From Bacteroidia bacterium (GTDB taxonomy: Bacteria > Bacteroidota > Bacteroidia > NS11-12g > UBA9320), in assembly GCA_020849295.1 (NCBI GenBank), contig JADLGN010000017.1, positions 1 through 59,306 on the forward strand: 59,306 bases of DNA, written 5' to 3'. Made by a program: the position numbers and the translations under genes. Below the pieces are notes generated by a model. The model searched no databases. It worked only from the letters and a program-made list of their open reading frames with translations, and was not told where the DNA came from. This document shows, one piece after another, positions 1-6,703 of the stretch; positions within the stretch are counted from its first letter, which is position 1; every line of letters starts with the position of its first letter.

Positions 1-303
1 GAAGCCGAAACAAAAAAGCAAAAGCCCGAAGCCAACAAAAAAGAAATTACGGAAATCATCAAAGATGATAAAGCAAAATTGCAAACGGCTTTTACCGACA
101 AAGTGAATTTGCTGAAAGAAGAATTGACGGAAAAGTATTTTTCAGCAAAGCAAACCACTTTGGACGACTACCCTATTTTTATGGCAATAGCCGAAGATAT
201 TGGCTATGACGCAACAGGTAGAAACACGGGAAACAACGAACTAATTGAAATCGGAAACGAGTTAGCTAAGTTCATTACACACATCAACAAAACCGAGAAG
301 TAA
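1..303 (+). CDS. hsdM: Type I restriction-modification DNA methylase, C-terminal end (partial)
   Basis: This frame is open from the first base of the window to a TAA stop at 301-303, so only the last 100 residues of a longer protein are visible. The segment is rich in Lys and Glu, then contains IGYDATGR, which resembles the end of N-6 adenine DNA methylases of type I restriction systems. The stop codon overlaps the start of the specificity-subunit gene (TAATG), which is the usual hsdM-hsdS coupling. The methylase would transfer a methyl group from SAM to adenine in the site chosen by HsdS. No catalytic NPPF/Y motif is in view because it lies upstream of the window. The identity rests on the short tail plus the neighbour. 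Confidence 0.65.
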   Translation, partial: EAETKKQKPEANKKEITEIIKDDKAKLQTAFTDKVNLLKEELTEKYFSAKQTTLDDYPIFMAIAEDIGYDATGRNTGNNELIEIGNELAKFITHINKTEK

Positions 304-1736
304 TGAGCTACGCAATTCAATCAAAAACACTCAATCCAAACAAAGTTTTCATTTTGCAAAAAAGCGAAATTGAAAAACGGTTTGACCCATTTTATTACGT
401 TCCCGAATTAGTAGAATTAGAACAAAAAGTAAAAAATAAAAAGCCAAAGCGGTTGCGTGATTATGTTGTTTCCATTGCAAGCGGAGCAACACCAAAAACT
501 ACTGAAAGTGATTTGTATTATTCAGACAAAGAAAACGGCAAGCCGTTTCTTCGTGTGCAAAATCTTTCGCCAACAGGCGTTTTGGAATTTGACGACTGCA
601 AATACATCAACGAAGAAACACATAACGGAATGTTGAAACGCAGCCAAGTTTCAGCAGGCGATTTATTGGTAAAAATTACAGGCGTTGGGCGAATGGCAGT
701 TGCTTCCGTTGCACCGAAAAATTTTGAAGGCAACATCAATCAACACATTTGCGTAATAAAAACCGAAAGCACAGAAATGAGCGAAACGCTTGCAGCGTTT
801 CTCAATTCCGACATTGGCGAAAAATTAGCAAGTCGTAGAAGCACAGGCGGAACAAGACCTGCATTAGACTATCCTGCATTACTTTCTATTCCAATACTTG
901 CAGACAAGCGAATTTTAGACATTACGCAAAAAGTTGTTGAGCAGAAAAAGCAAAACGAAGCAGAAGCCGAAAAACTTTTATCAAGCATTGATGATTATTT
1001 GCTTTCAGCGTTAGAAATTACATTGCCTAAACCACCTGAAAACGCTTTGAAAAACAGAATTTATACAACTTCAATAAAAGAAATTTCAGGAAACAGATTT
1101 GACCCTTTTTATCATCAAACGTATTTTCAAAACATTTTCGCTTCTATTGCAAATGGCAAATATCCAATTCAACCAATAGGAAAAAACATTTTGAAGTATG
1201 AAAAAGGAATTGAAGTTGGTTCAAACGAATATGTTTCTGACGGAGTGCCATTTGTAAGAGTTGCCGACATCACAGATTTTTCAATCAACTATGAAAATGC
1301 AGACAAGAAAATCAGCCAAGAAAAATTTGAGCAATTAAAGGAAAATTTCAAACCAAAAGTTGGCGAAATTCTTTACTCAAAAGACGGAACGATTGGTTTT
1401 TGTGTAGTTGTAGAAGAAGAAAAAGATTACATAGTTAGCGGTGGCATTTTGCGTATTACTTGCAATTCAAACCTTGACAATTACTTTTTGAAATACTTGC
1501 TTTCAACAAAACTTTACAAGCAAATTGCAGACAGAGTTAGTATTGGTGCAGTTATCAAACATTTGACTGTTGAAGAATGGACAAGAATTTTAATTCCTAT
1601 TCCACTACTTGACAAGCAAAAAGAAATTGCCGACCACATCACGACAATTCGTAACCAAGCACAGCAACTAAAAGACAAGACAACAGAAGCAATGAAAAAA
1701 GCAAGTGAAGAAATTGAACAGATTTTGTTGGAATAG
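303..1736 (+). CDS. hsdS: Type I restriction system specificity subunit (HsdS)
   Basis: This 477-residue protein would choose the DNA target for the type I methylase and nuclease complex. It has the two-repeat layout of HsdS. The first target-recognition domain lies at about residues 20-200 (it includes GKPFLRVQNL and GDLLVKITGVG). A helical spacer at about 205-245 ends the first half. The second target-recognition domain spans about 250-435 (GVPFVRVADI, GEILYSKDGTIG) and a final helical spacer follows (DKQKEIADHI). Each half begins with a similar RFDPFY motif, at about residues 26 and 263, which shows the internal duplication. The ATG overlaps the methylase stop by one base. The 3' end is convergent with the next gene, only 4 bp away. 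No HsdR gene is in the window. Confidence 0.85.
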   Translation: MSYAIQSKTLNPNKVFILQKSEIEKRFDPFYYVPELVELEQKVKNKKPKRLRDYVVSIASGATPKTTESDLYYSDKENGKPFLRVQNLSPTGVLEFDDCKYINEETHNGMLKRSQVSAGDLLVKITGVGRMAVASVAPKNFEGNINQHICVIKTESTEMSETLAAFLNSDIGEKLASRRSTGGTRPALDYPALLSIPILADKRILDITQKVVEQKKQNEAEAEKLLSSIDDYLLSALEITLPKPPENALKNRIYTTSIKEISGNRFDPFYHQTYFQNIFASIANGKYPIQPIGKNILKYEKGIEVGSNEYVSDGVPFVRVADITDFSINYENADKKISQEKFEQLKENFKPKVGEILYSKDGTIGFCVVVEEEKDYIVSGGILRITCNSNLDNYFLKYLLSTKLYKQIADRVSIGAVIKHLTVEEWTRILIPIPLLDKQKEIADHITTIRNQAQQLKDKTTEAMKKASEEIEQILLE

Positions 1737-1740
1737 TCAA

Positions 1741-2229
1741 TTATCTTCCTTTACCAGCAACTGCACCGATGAATATAAATGCAAGAGAAGCAAGAGCAAT
1801 TCCACCAAGCCATTTTTCAGCATCATAACTTTTACGTTTGTTATGACAAGCTGTATTCGTATAAGTTTGACAGTTGTATGTAATTGGCTTGTAGCTTTCA
1901 CCTCTCAAAATTTCATTCAACCCGATTTCTATTACTTTTAAAGGTGCATTACTACACATTTCATTGTAAATATGAATGGGTTGTCCTTTCTTAAACTCTG
2001 TTTCGGTGGTAATGTGAGCCTTACCAAAATGATAATGATTGTGTAAAAAATATCCTGTTCCCCAAGTATCAACACCGAGAAAAATACCAGAATGTTTTAC
2101 ATTGGAAAAAGTTCCTATTTTGTATCGGAAATAGACCTTTCCACTATTTCCGTTAAAATAAATTGTAAAAACACTTCCGTCATTTTTTACAATTTCTACT
2201 CTGTTGTTGTATAAATAAAAGTTTCTCAT
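1741..2229 (-). CDS. Small papain/LRAT-like fold protein with C-terminal membrane segment (hypothetical)
   Basis: This is a 162-residue protein and the last gene of the five-gene minus-strand operon. I do not recognise a named family with certainty. The pattern His46 (KHSGIFLG), His63 in a hydrophobic strand (YFLHNHY) and Asn119-Cys120 (YNCQTY) is the H-box/NC layout of permuted papain-like proteins such as LRAT and NlpC/P60-type hydrolases, in which His and Cys are catalytic. A hydrophobic stretch at about residues 143-158 (GGIALASLAFIFIG) followed by a basic tail suggests a single C-terminal membrane anchor. Its ATG overlaps the stop of the zinc-ribbon gene by 4 bp, so translation is probably coupled. 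A role as acyltransferase, thiol hydrolase or membrane-active effector is inference only. Confidence 0.55.
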   Translation of the reverse strand: MRNFYLYNNRVEIVKNDGSVFTIYFNGNSGKVYFRYKIGTFSNVKHSGIFLGVDTWGTGYFLHNHYHFGKAHITTETEFKKGQPIHIYNEMCSNAPLKVIEIGLNEILRGESYKPITYNCQTYTNTACHNKRKSYDAEKWLGGIALASLAFIFIGAVAGKGR

Positions 2230-2447
2230 CTTCCCAATTTTTTAAAAGCATTTTCCAAATCTTTAAATGACTTGTTAATGTCGTGAATTGCTTTGCGACT
2301 TGAATGGTTATTGTCTTTCAGCTTTATTCCTTGTCCACAAGTGCAGTTTATCGTTCTTTCATCAGCAACTTGTTTCAACGATACAGTATGCGAACGCTTA
2401 CAATTCGGGCAATTCAGTTTTACAGTTTGTTTACTAATGTCAATCAT
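2226..2447 (-). CDS. Small zinc-ribbon protein (hypothetical)
   Basis: This 73-residue protein has Cys13-x2-Cys16 (CPNC) and Cys35-x-Cys37 (CTCG), which fit a zinc ribbon. The rest is a polar, lysine-rich helical tail (residues 45-73). It is the fourth gene of the minus-strand operon. It starts 3 bp after the DUF2188 gene and overlaps the following papain-like gene by ATGA. The function is unknown. A zinc ribbon of this type often binds nucleic acid or a partner protein, but nothing here decides it. Confidence 0.6.
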   Translation of the reverse strand: MIDISKQTVKLNCPNCKRSHTVSLKQVADERTINCTCGQGIKLKDNNHSSRKAIHDINKSFKDLENAFKKLGR

Positions 2448-2450
2448 AAC

Positions 2451-2684
2451 TTAATGTTTTTTATCTTTCGGTGGATTAGGGTCGTTTCCATAAGAATCTT
2501 TATCCCTAATTCTTCCGTCCTGACGATGAATTACTACTTCTGATTTTTGGTTAATGGCAATCTCTCTTGCAATTTTTATTGCTTCTGTTTGTGTGCCAAC
2601 AATTGCAGTTTTACGACTATTGCCTTCGCCTTTTACTGCCCAGTCTTTACCACTTGGCACAACGTGTTGATTTTTTTTACTCAT
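2451..2684 (-). CDS. DUF2188-family small protein
   Basis: This 77-residue protein resembles the DUF2188 family: an N-terminal HVVPSGKDWAVKGEGNSR strand pair, a helix carrying T..EAI..AREIA, then EVVIHRQDGRIRDKDSYGND. Family members are small and sit in accessory regions; their biochemical role is not established. It is the third gene of the operon, 8 bp after the RelE-like gene and 3 bp before the zinc-ribbon gene. The tight spacing argues that it is expressed together with the toxin-antitoxin pair. Confidence 0.75.
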   Translation of the reverse strand: MSKKNQHVVPSGKDWAVKGEGNSRKTAIVGTQTEAIKIAREIAINQKSEVVIHRQDGRIRDKDSYGNDPNPPKDKKH

Positions 2685-2692
2685 TTTTTTTT

Positions 2693-3037
2693 CTATTTAA
2701 AGTTTGACAAAATTCTCTCTCTATCTTCATTTTCTTTATCGTTTTTATGGTAGAGTTCAACAAAAACTATTTTCGCAGTTTCTTGAAAATATGCGTAAAT
2801 CAATCTGAAACCCGAATTACTTCCTCTGCCTTTAAAACTATCACTTGCAATTTTCTTTACCTTAATCACACAACTTTCAACGCCCAAACCGTCAATCCTA
2901 AAACTGAAAGGCGGTTGTGCATCGGGGCGAATACTCAAAACCTTTTTCACATCTTCAATATCACTTGTCAATGTGCGATACTTTTTGAGTAACTTTTTTA
3001 AATCCTTGTCGTATTCGGGTAGTGTTTCAAATTCCAT
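2693..3037 (-). CDS. RelE/ParE-superfamily toxin-like protein
   Basis: This 114-residue protein has the RelE/ParE layout: an N-terminal helical hairpin (YDKDLKKLLKKYRTL), then a beta-sheet with SFKGRGSNSGFRLIYAYF and IVFVELYHKND and a short C-terminal helix. RelE-type proteins are usually ribosome-dependent mRNA endonucleases, and ParE-type ones act on gyrase; the sequence alone does not say which. The gene starts 8 bp after the HTH-Panacea gene, so the two look like a type II toxin-antitoxin pair with the antitoxin first. Three further small genes follow in the same operon, which is more than the usual pair. Confidence 0.75.
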   Translation of the reverse strand: MEFETLPEYDKDLKKLLKKYRTLTSDIEDVKKVLSIRPDAQPPFSFRIDGLGVESCVIKVKKIASDSFKGRGSNSGFRLIYAYFQETAKIVFVELYHKNDKENEDRERILSNFK

Positions 3038-3045
3038 TTTCCATT

Positions 3046-3840
3046 TTAATATTCTTCTTCATAAACCCTAACTGAATACGGCAAATCACGATAAAACGCC
3101 AAGTTGTAACTAATATAATCACTATCATTCGTGGCAAGCCACGGCATATCCTTGTGAGAATATTCGCTAATTTTATTAGCGTTCCAATCACTCATTTGCT
3201 GAATTACATTATCTATCACAGTTTTTTCAGCAGCCGACAACTGCATTAAATCAGCTTTTTCCAAAGGCATATATCTTGTTTGCGGGAAACCGTGATATTC
3301 TGTTTTTATTCGCTTCAACTGACCTTTATCAATCATTTGGTTAATGATTGTATCTAATTTTTGCGGAACAGGACCATAAGGCAATTTCTTATATCTTGCC
3401 CCTGTAAGGTGTTCCTCATACAATTCATAAAAATTAAAATCGCAGAAATAAAGTAGCTTATTTAATACGGTTTCCCCGATATTCGGCTTGCCTGCACAAC
3501 GTTCAAGAATATAAAGCAATACATTTTTAAACTTGTTTACTTTAAGGTCGGGAACAGAAATCCGTAAATCGGACTTGTTTTCTGTTTTTGGTTGTTCATA
3601 TTGTAGCACTTCGTCTGTTTTAAAGTCGGGCGACAGAAATTCGTCTAACGAAAATCCAAGCACTTGCGACAAACGAAACAACTCAAACACATCAACATTA
3701 CGATTACCTAATTCAATTTGAGCCAAAGAAGGTCGGGACATTCCGATACTCTTTGCTAAATCTTCTTGCGACAATCCTTTGGTTTTGCGTAGTTCCATAA
3801 TTCGCTGACCAATTTGTTTTTGCGACAGTTTTAACTTCAT
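3046..3840 (-). CDS. HTH-Panacea (DUF4065) antitoxin/regulator
   Basis: The ATG at 3840 gives 264 residues beginning MKLKLSQKQIG. An upstream in-frame start would run through the promoter and is rejected. Residues about 5-62 form an XRE-type helix-turn-helix (IMELRKTKGLSQEDLAKSIG, then MSRPSLAQIELGNRNV). Residues about 105-255 match the Panacea (DUF4065, SocA-like) domain, including KLLYFCDF and YKKLPYGPVP. Panacea domains are known to neutralise many unrelated toxins, and the HTH domain would bind the operon's own promoter. The first gene of the operon, it has a complete promoter with a 16-bp palindrome upstream. Its partner is most likely the RelE-like protein 8 bp downstream. Confidence 0.85.
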   Translation of the reverse strand: MKLKLSQKQIGQRIMELRKTKGLSQEDLAKSIGMSRPSLAQIELGNRNVDVFELFRLSQVLGFSLDEFLSPDFKTDEVLQYEQPKTENKSDLRISVPDLKVNKFKNVLLYILERCAGKPNIGETVLNKLLYFCDFNFYELYEEHLTGARYKKLPYGPVPQKLDTIINQMIDKGQLKRIKTEYHGFPQTRYMPLEKADLMQLSAAEKTVIDNVIQQMSDWNANKISEYSHKDMPWLATNDSDYISYNLAFYRDLPYSVRVYEEEY

Positions 3841-3871
3841 CTTTTTGTATGTTGTGATTTGCTTTCGGGGA

Positions 3872-3903
3872 CAAAGATAAATAATGTTTTGTTTTAAAAC
3901 AAA
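3872..3903 (-). promoter_or_regulatory. Promoter of the HTH-Panacea operon with overlapping palindromic operator
   Basis: On the minus strand a -33 TTTG (3903-3900) is followed by a 20-bp spacer and a -7 TATCTTTG (3879-3872), a full match to the Bacteroidetes consensus TTTG / TAnnTTTG. It lies 31 bp before the ATG at 3840. A perfect 16-bp palindrome, TTTGTTTTAAAACAAA (3888-3903), covers the -33 element and part of the spacer. A half-copy, TGTTTTAAA, recurs just upstream. This is the expected place for autorepression by the HTH antitoxin; binding is inferred. Confidence 0.7.
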
Positions 3904-3983
3904 TAAATGTTTTAAATTCTTACAAAAGTTTTCAACACCAAAAATCCACAGGCAACAAAGGACAGACAAAAGAAAGCCCAGCT

Positions 3984-4115
3984 GCCAACAAGGGTTTGGC
4001 GTAATGGCGGGCGAAGTGCTTCGTATGAAACTTTTTGCTAAATTTGAGTTTTGGTGCTTCGTATCAACGGTAGTGCTGTAAAGCCGCCACTACGCCAAGC
4101 CCCGAAACCGTTAGC
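3984..4115 (+). repeat. 132-bp attC-like imperfect palindrome, copy 1
   Basis: The element runs from GCCAAC to GTTAGC. Its outer arms pair well: 3992-4011 (GGGTTTGGCGTAATGGCGGG) against 4085-4103 (read on the other strand as GGGCTTGGCGTAGTGGCG). The centre is not palindromic but is shared with copies 2 and 3: TGCTAAATTTGA, then ATCAAC and GTAGTGCT. All three copies measure 132 bp between equivalent ends. Copy 1 also holds GTGCTTCGTAT twice (4016-4026 and 4054-4064). The complementary terminal hexamers, imperfect stem and length fit an integron attC recombination site, but no integrase is present and R'/R'' do not match the classical consensus exactly. Confidence 0.75.
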
Positions 4116-4188
4116 AACAAGGCTAGCGGAACCGTCAACGAAACAAAATTCGTCCGACAAAAAGATAATGTCCGTTAGACTTTGTTGC
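4114..4188 (+). repeat. Second, nested inverted repeat after copy 1
   Basis: The left arm GCAACAAGGCTAGCGG (4114-4129) begins inside the last bases of repeat copy 1 and pairs imperfectly with CCGTTAGACTTTGTTGC (4172-4188). The right arm contains GTTAGAC (4173-4179), an exact match to the integron core GTTRRRY. The 42-bp interior shows no further symmetry. It lies in the leader of the methyltransferase gene that starts at 4205, so it could also be a transcript hairpin. Confidence 0.45.
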
Positions 4189-4204
4189 CCAAAACGGGAA
4201 ACAA

Positions 4205-5215
4205 ATGGCGGGCAAAACAGCGAAGAACAAAAGTTTATCATCAGCAAAAAATAATAAGGAAGACGAATTTTACACTCAACTTCCAGACATTGAAAAGGAA
4301 TTAAAATATTACAGAAATCACTTTAAAGACAAAGTGGTTTATTGTAATTGTGACGACCCACGAGTTAGTAATTTCTTTGTTTATTTCTCTCTCAACTTTG
4401 AAAGACTTGGACTTAAAAAACTTGTAACAACTTGCTACAAAAACCAAGAAAGAGATTTATTCAGTCAAAACAATTCAGAAAGTGCAATTTATCTTGAATA
4501 CAACGGAGATAAAAACGGCAACAACATTCCTGACCCAAACGAAATCGGAACTATTGACCTAAAAGGCGATGGCGATTTTAGAAGTAAAGAAAGTATCGAC
4601 TTGCTAACGCAAGCCGATATTGTCGTTACCAATCCGCCTTTTTCTTTGTTTCGTGAATACATTGCCCAACTCATCGAACACGACAAAAAATTCATCATTG
4701 TTGGAAGCCAAAATGCGGTTACTTACAAGGAAATCTTTACTTTAATCAAGGAAAATAAAATTTGGTTGGGTAATAACAGCGGAGATATGGAATTTAAAGT
4801 TCCCGATTATTACGAAGAACGAGCCACACGATACAGACAAGACGAAACTGGTCAAAAATGGAGAAGTTTAGGCAACATTTGTTGGTTTACCAATCTTGAT
4901 ATTTCTAAACGCCACGAGGATTTAATTCTTTACAAAACGTACAACGAAGAAGAATACCCAAAATATGACAATTACGATGCAATCAATGTAAATAAAGTTG
5001 CTGAAATTCCAATGGACTATAAAGGTGCTATGGGTGTTCCGATTACATTTTTGGATAAATACAATCCAAATCAATTTGAAATTATCAGCTCAAACGACAT
5101 AAGATTAAATGAAAATGTGCCTTTTAAAGAACACGGTTTAATTAAAGACAAAGACGGAACAATAAACGGCAAACCAACTTACGTAAGAATAGTTATTAAG
5201 CACAAAAAGCTATGA
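4205..5215 (+). CDS. EcoRI-type adenine-specific DNA methyltransferase
   Basis: This 336-residue protein matches the MT_EcoRI family: CNCDDPRVSNFF (residues 48-59) is the SAM-binding motif region, DIVVTNPPFSLFR (138-150) carries the catalytic NPPF, and a C-terminal domain with IDLKGDG and FKEHGLI completes the family pattern. It would methylate the exocyclic amino group of adenine in a short site and so protect host DNA. The start is ATG at 4205. Its stop overlaps the start of the DUF262-HNH gene (ATGA, 5212-5215), so the two are translated as a pair and look like a self-contained modification and cleavage unit. The unit lies between repeat copies 1 and 2 in the orientation expected for a cassette. 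Confidence 0.85.
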   Translation: MAGKTAKNKSLSSAKNNKEDEFYTQLPDIEKELKYYRNHFKDKVVYCNCDDPRVSNFFVYFSLNFERLGLKKLVTTCYKNQERDLFSQNNSESAIYLEYNGDKNGNNIPDPNEIGTIDLKGDGDFRSKESIDLLTQADIVVTNPPFSLFREYIAQLIEHDKKFIIVGSQNAVTYKEIFTLIKENKIWLGNNSGDMEFKVPDYYEERATRYRQDETGQKWRSLGNICWFTNLDISKRHEDLILYKTYNEEEYPKYDNYDAINVNKVAEIPMDYKGAMGVPITFLDKYNPNQFEIISSNDIRLNENVPFKEHGLIKDKDGTINGKPTYVRIVIKHKKL

Positions 5216-6294
5216 ACATAGAATTAAAAGAAATAACAATCCGTGAACTCACAAACGGCTATCAAGACAACGATGAAAACGGAGTTGTTGGTTTTGGTGG
5301 TAAGTTGGACATTCGTCCACCCTATCAAAGAGAATTTATCTACAAAGACAAGCAACGAGAAGCCGTGATAAACACAGTTACAAAAGATTTTCCTTTAAAT
5401 GTGATGTATTGGGCAGTTCGTGAAGATGGAAACTTTGAAGTAATTGACGGACAACAAAGAACAATTTCAATTTGCCAATTTGTATCAGGCGAATTTGCTT
5501 ATGAAAACAGATATTTTCACAATTTACAACAAGACGAAAAAGAACAGATTTTAAACTACAAACTAATGGTTTATCTGTGTTCGGGAACAGACAGCGAAAA
5601 ATTGGAGTGGTTTAAAACAATCAATATTGCAGGAGAAAAACTAACAGAACAAGAATTGCGAAATGCCGTTTATTCAGGTTCTTGGGTATCAAGTGCAAAA
5701 CCGATTTTTAGTAAAAGAAATTGCCCTGCTTTTGGCTTGGCAAGCGACTATATGAATGGAAGCCCCGAAAGACAAGATTATTTAGAAACAGTAATCAAAT
5801 GGATTTCTAATGACAATATAGAAAAATATATGGCTGAAAAACAACATCAGCCAAACGCAAATGAAATTTGGCTTTATTTTCAGTCTATAATAAGTTGGGT
5901 AAAAGCAACATTTCCAAAATACCGCAAAGAAATGAAAGGCATAGCTTGGGGATTTTTGTACAACGAGTTCAAAGACAAAAATTTTGACCACAAAAAACTT
6001 GAAGTACAAATAAGCCAATTAATGCAAGACGAAGATGTTACCAATAAAAAAGGTATCTATGAATATGTTTTGACTGGCAAAGAAAAATTTTTGAATATTA
6101 GAGTATTTACGGACAACCAAAAACGAGAAGCATACGAGCGACAAAACGGAATTTGCATAACTTGTAAAGAACATTTTGAACTAAGTGAAATGGAAGCTGA
6201 CCACATTACACCGTGGCACGAAGGAGGACAAACTTCGGCTGAAAATTGTCAAATGTTGTGTAGAGAAGATAACCGAAGAAAATCGGGAAAATAA
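5212..6294 (+). CDS. DUF262 (ParB/GmrS-like) protein with C-terminal HNH nuclease domain
   Basis: This 360-residue protein has an N-terminal DUF262 domain with PYQR (37-40) and VIDGQQR (77-83), the signature motifs of the ParB/Srx-like fold found in GmrSD-type restriction enzymes. Residues about 312-357 form an HNH nuclease: CITC, then MEADHITPWHEGG, then ENCQMLC and DNRRKSGK. The protein is probably the nuclease partner of the overlapping EcoRI-type methyltransferase. DUF262-HNH enzymes of known function include ones that cut modified DNA, so whether this one cuts unmethylated or modified DNA is open. The stop is only 13 bp before repeat copy 2. Confidence 0.85.
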   Translation: MNIELKEITIRELTNGYQDNDENGVVGFGGKLDIRPPYQREFIYKDKQREAVINTVTKDFPLNVMYWAVREDGNFEVIDGQQRTISICQFVSGEFAYENRYFHNLQQDEKEQILNYKLMVYLCSGTDSEKLEWFKTINIAGEKLTEQELRNAVYSGSWVSSAKPIFSKRNCPAFGLASDYMNGSPERQDYLETVIKWISNDNIEKYMAEKQHQPNANEIWLYFQSIISWVKATFPKYRKEMKGIAWGFLYNEFKDKNFDHKKLEVQISQLMQDEDVTNKKGIYEYVLTGKEKFLNIRVFTDNQKREAYERQNGICITCKEHFELSEMEADHITPWHEGGQTSAENCQMLCREDNRRKSGK

Positions 6295-6307
6295 TGATAG
6301 CCCTGTT

Positions 6308-6439
6308 GCTAACAAGCGGTTTGAACGCAAGCAGGGGTGAATTGCACCGTTCGAACTTTTGTGCTATATTTGAAGTTCGGTTCTCGCATCAACAGTAGTG
6401 CTAAAACACCCCGCCATCGCAAACCCCCGAACCGTTAGC
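6308..6439 (+). repeat. 132-bp attC-like imperfect palindrome, copy 2
   Basis: The element runs from GCTAAC to GTTAGC with perfectly complementary ends. The arm GCTAACAAGCGGTTTGAACG... pairs imperfectly with the reverse of 6407-6439 (GCTAACGGTTCGGGGGTTTG... on the other strand). The centre shares TGCTATATTTGAAGTT, GCATCAAC and GTAGTGCTAAAA with the other copies. It starts 13 bp after the stop of the HNH gene, as an attC site follows its cassette gene. A broken gene begins 13 bp after its end. Confidence 0.75.
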
Positions 6440-6452
6440 TCATATCAGAAAT

Positions 6453-6703
6453 ATGGAAAATGATGTTGTTTCTTTAGCAAAGGCAAAGCAAAAAGATTAC
6501 AAATCATTATCTGAAAAACTACAATCAAACTTACTTCAAATTGCACAATGAAAGGCAAAGCCCACGATGAATTGCATAAATGGTTATTGCCCTACATTGA
6601 TTTGGTAAAAGAACTTTCAGAAGCTAAAGACGAAACCGAAGCAGAAAAGCAATTTCAAAATATTCAGACTTCATTCACAACATTTAATAAATACTTCCAA
6701 TGA
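6453..6703 (+). pseudogene. Frameshifted remnant of a small helical protein
   Basis: Two frames together read as one protein tail. The first (6453-6551) gives MENDVVSLAKAKQ...LLQIAQ and stops. The second (open through 6703) reads CTMKGKAHDELHKW, then LLPYIDLVKELSEAKDETEA and ends FNKYFQ. The motif CTMKGKAHDELHKW sits across the break at about 6538-6548, where loss of one base (CAAATTGC instead of CAAAATTGC) explains the shift. The N-terminus seems to be missing, cut off near repeat copy 2. It resembles short helical proteins encoded near metal-handling genes in Bacteroidetes, but I do not name a family. The next remnant overlaps by ATGA, so the two were once an operon. Confidence 0.6.

Noticed and set aside
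3841..3969. N-terminal extension of the HTH-Panacea protein by 43 residues
   Set aside because: It would read through the promoter and palindrome, and the conserved protein begins at MKLKLSQKQIG.
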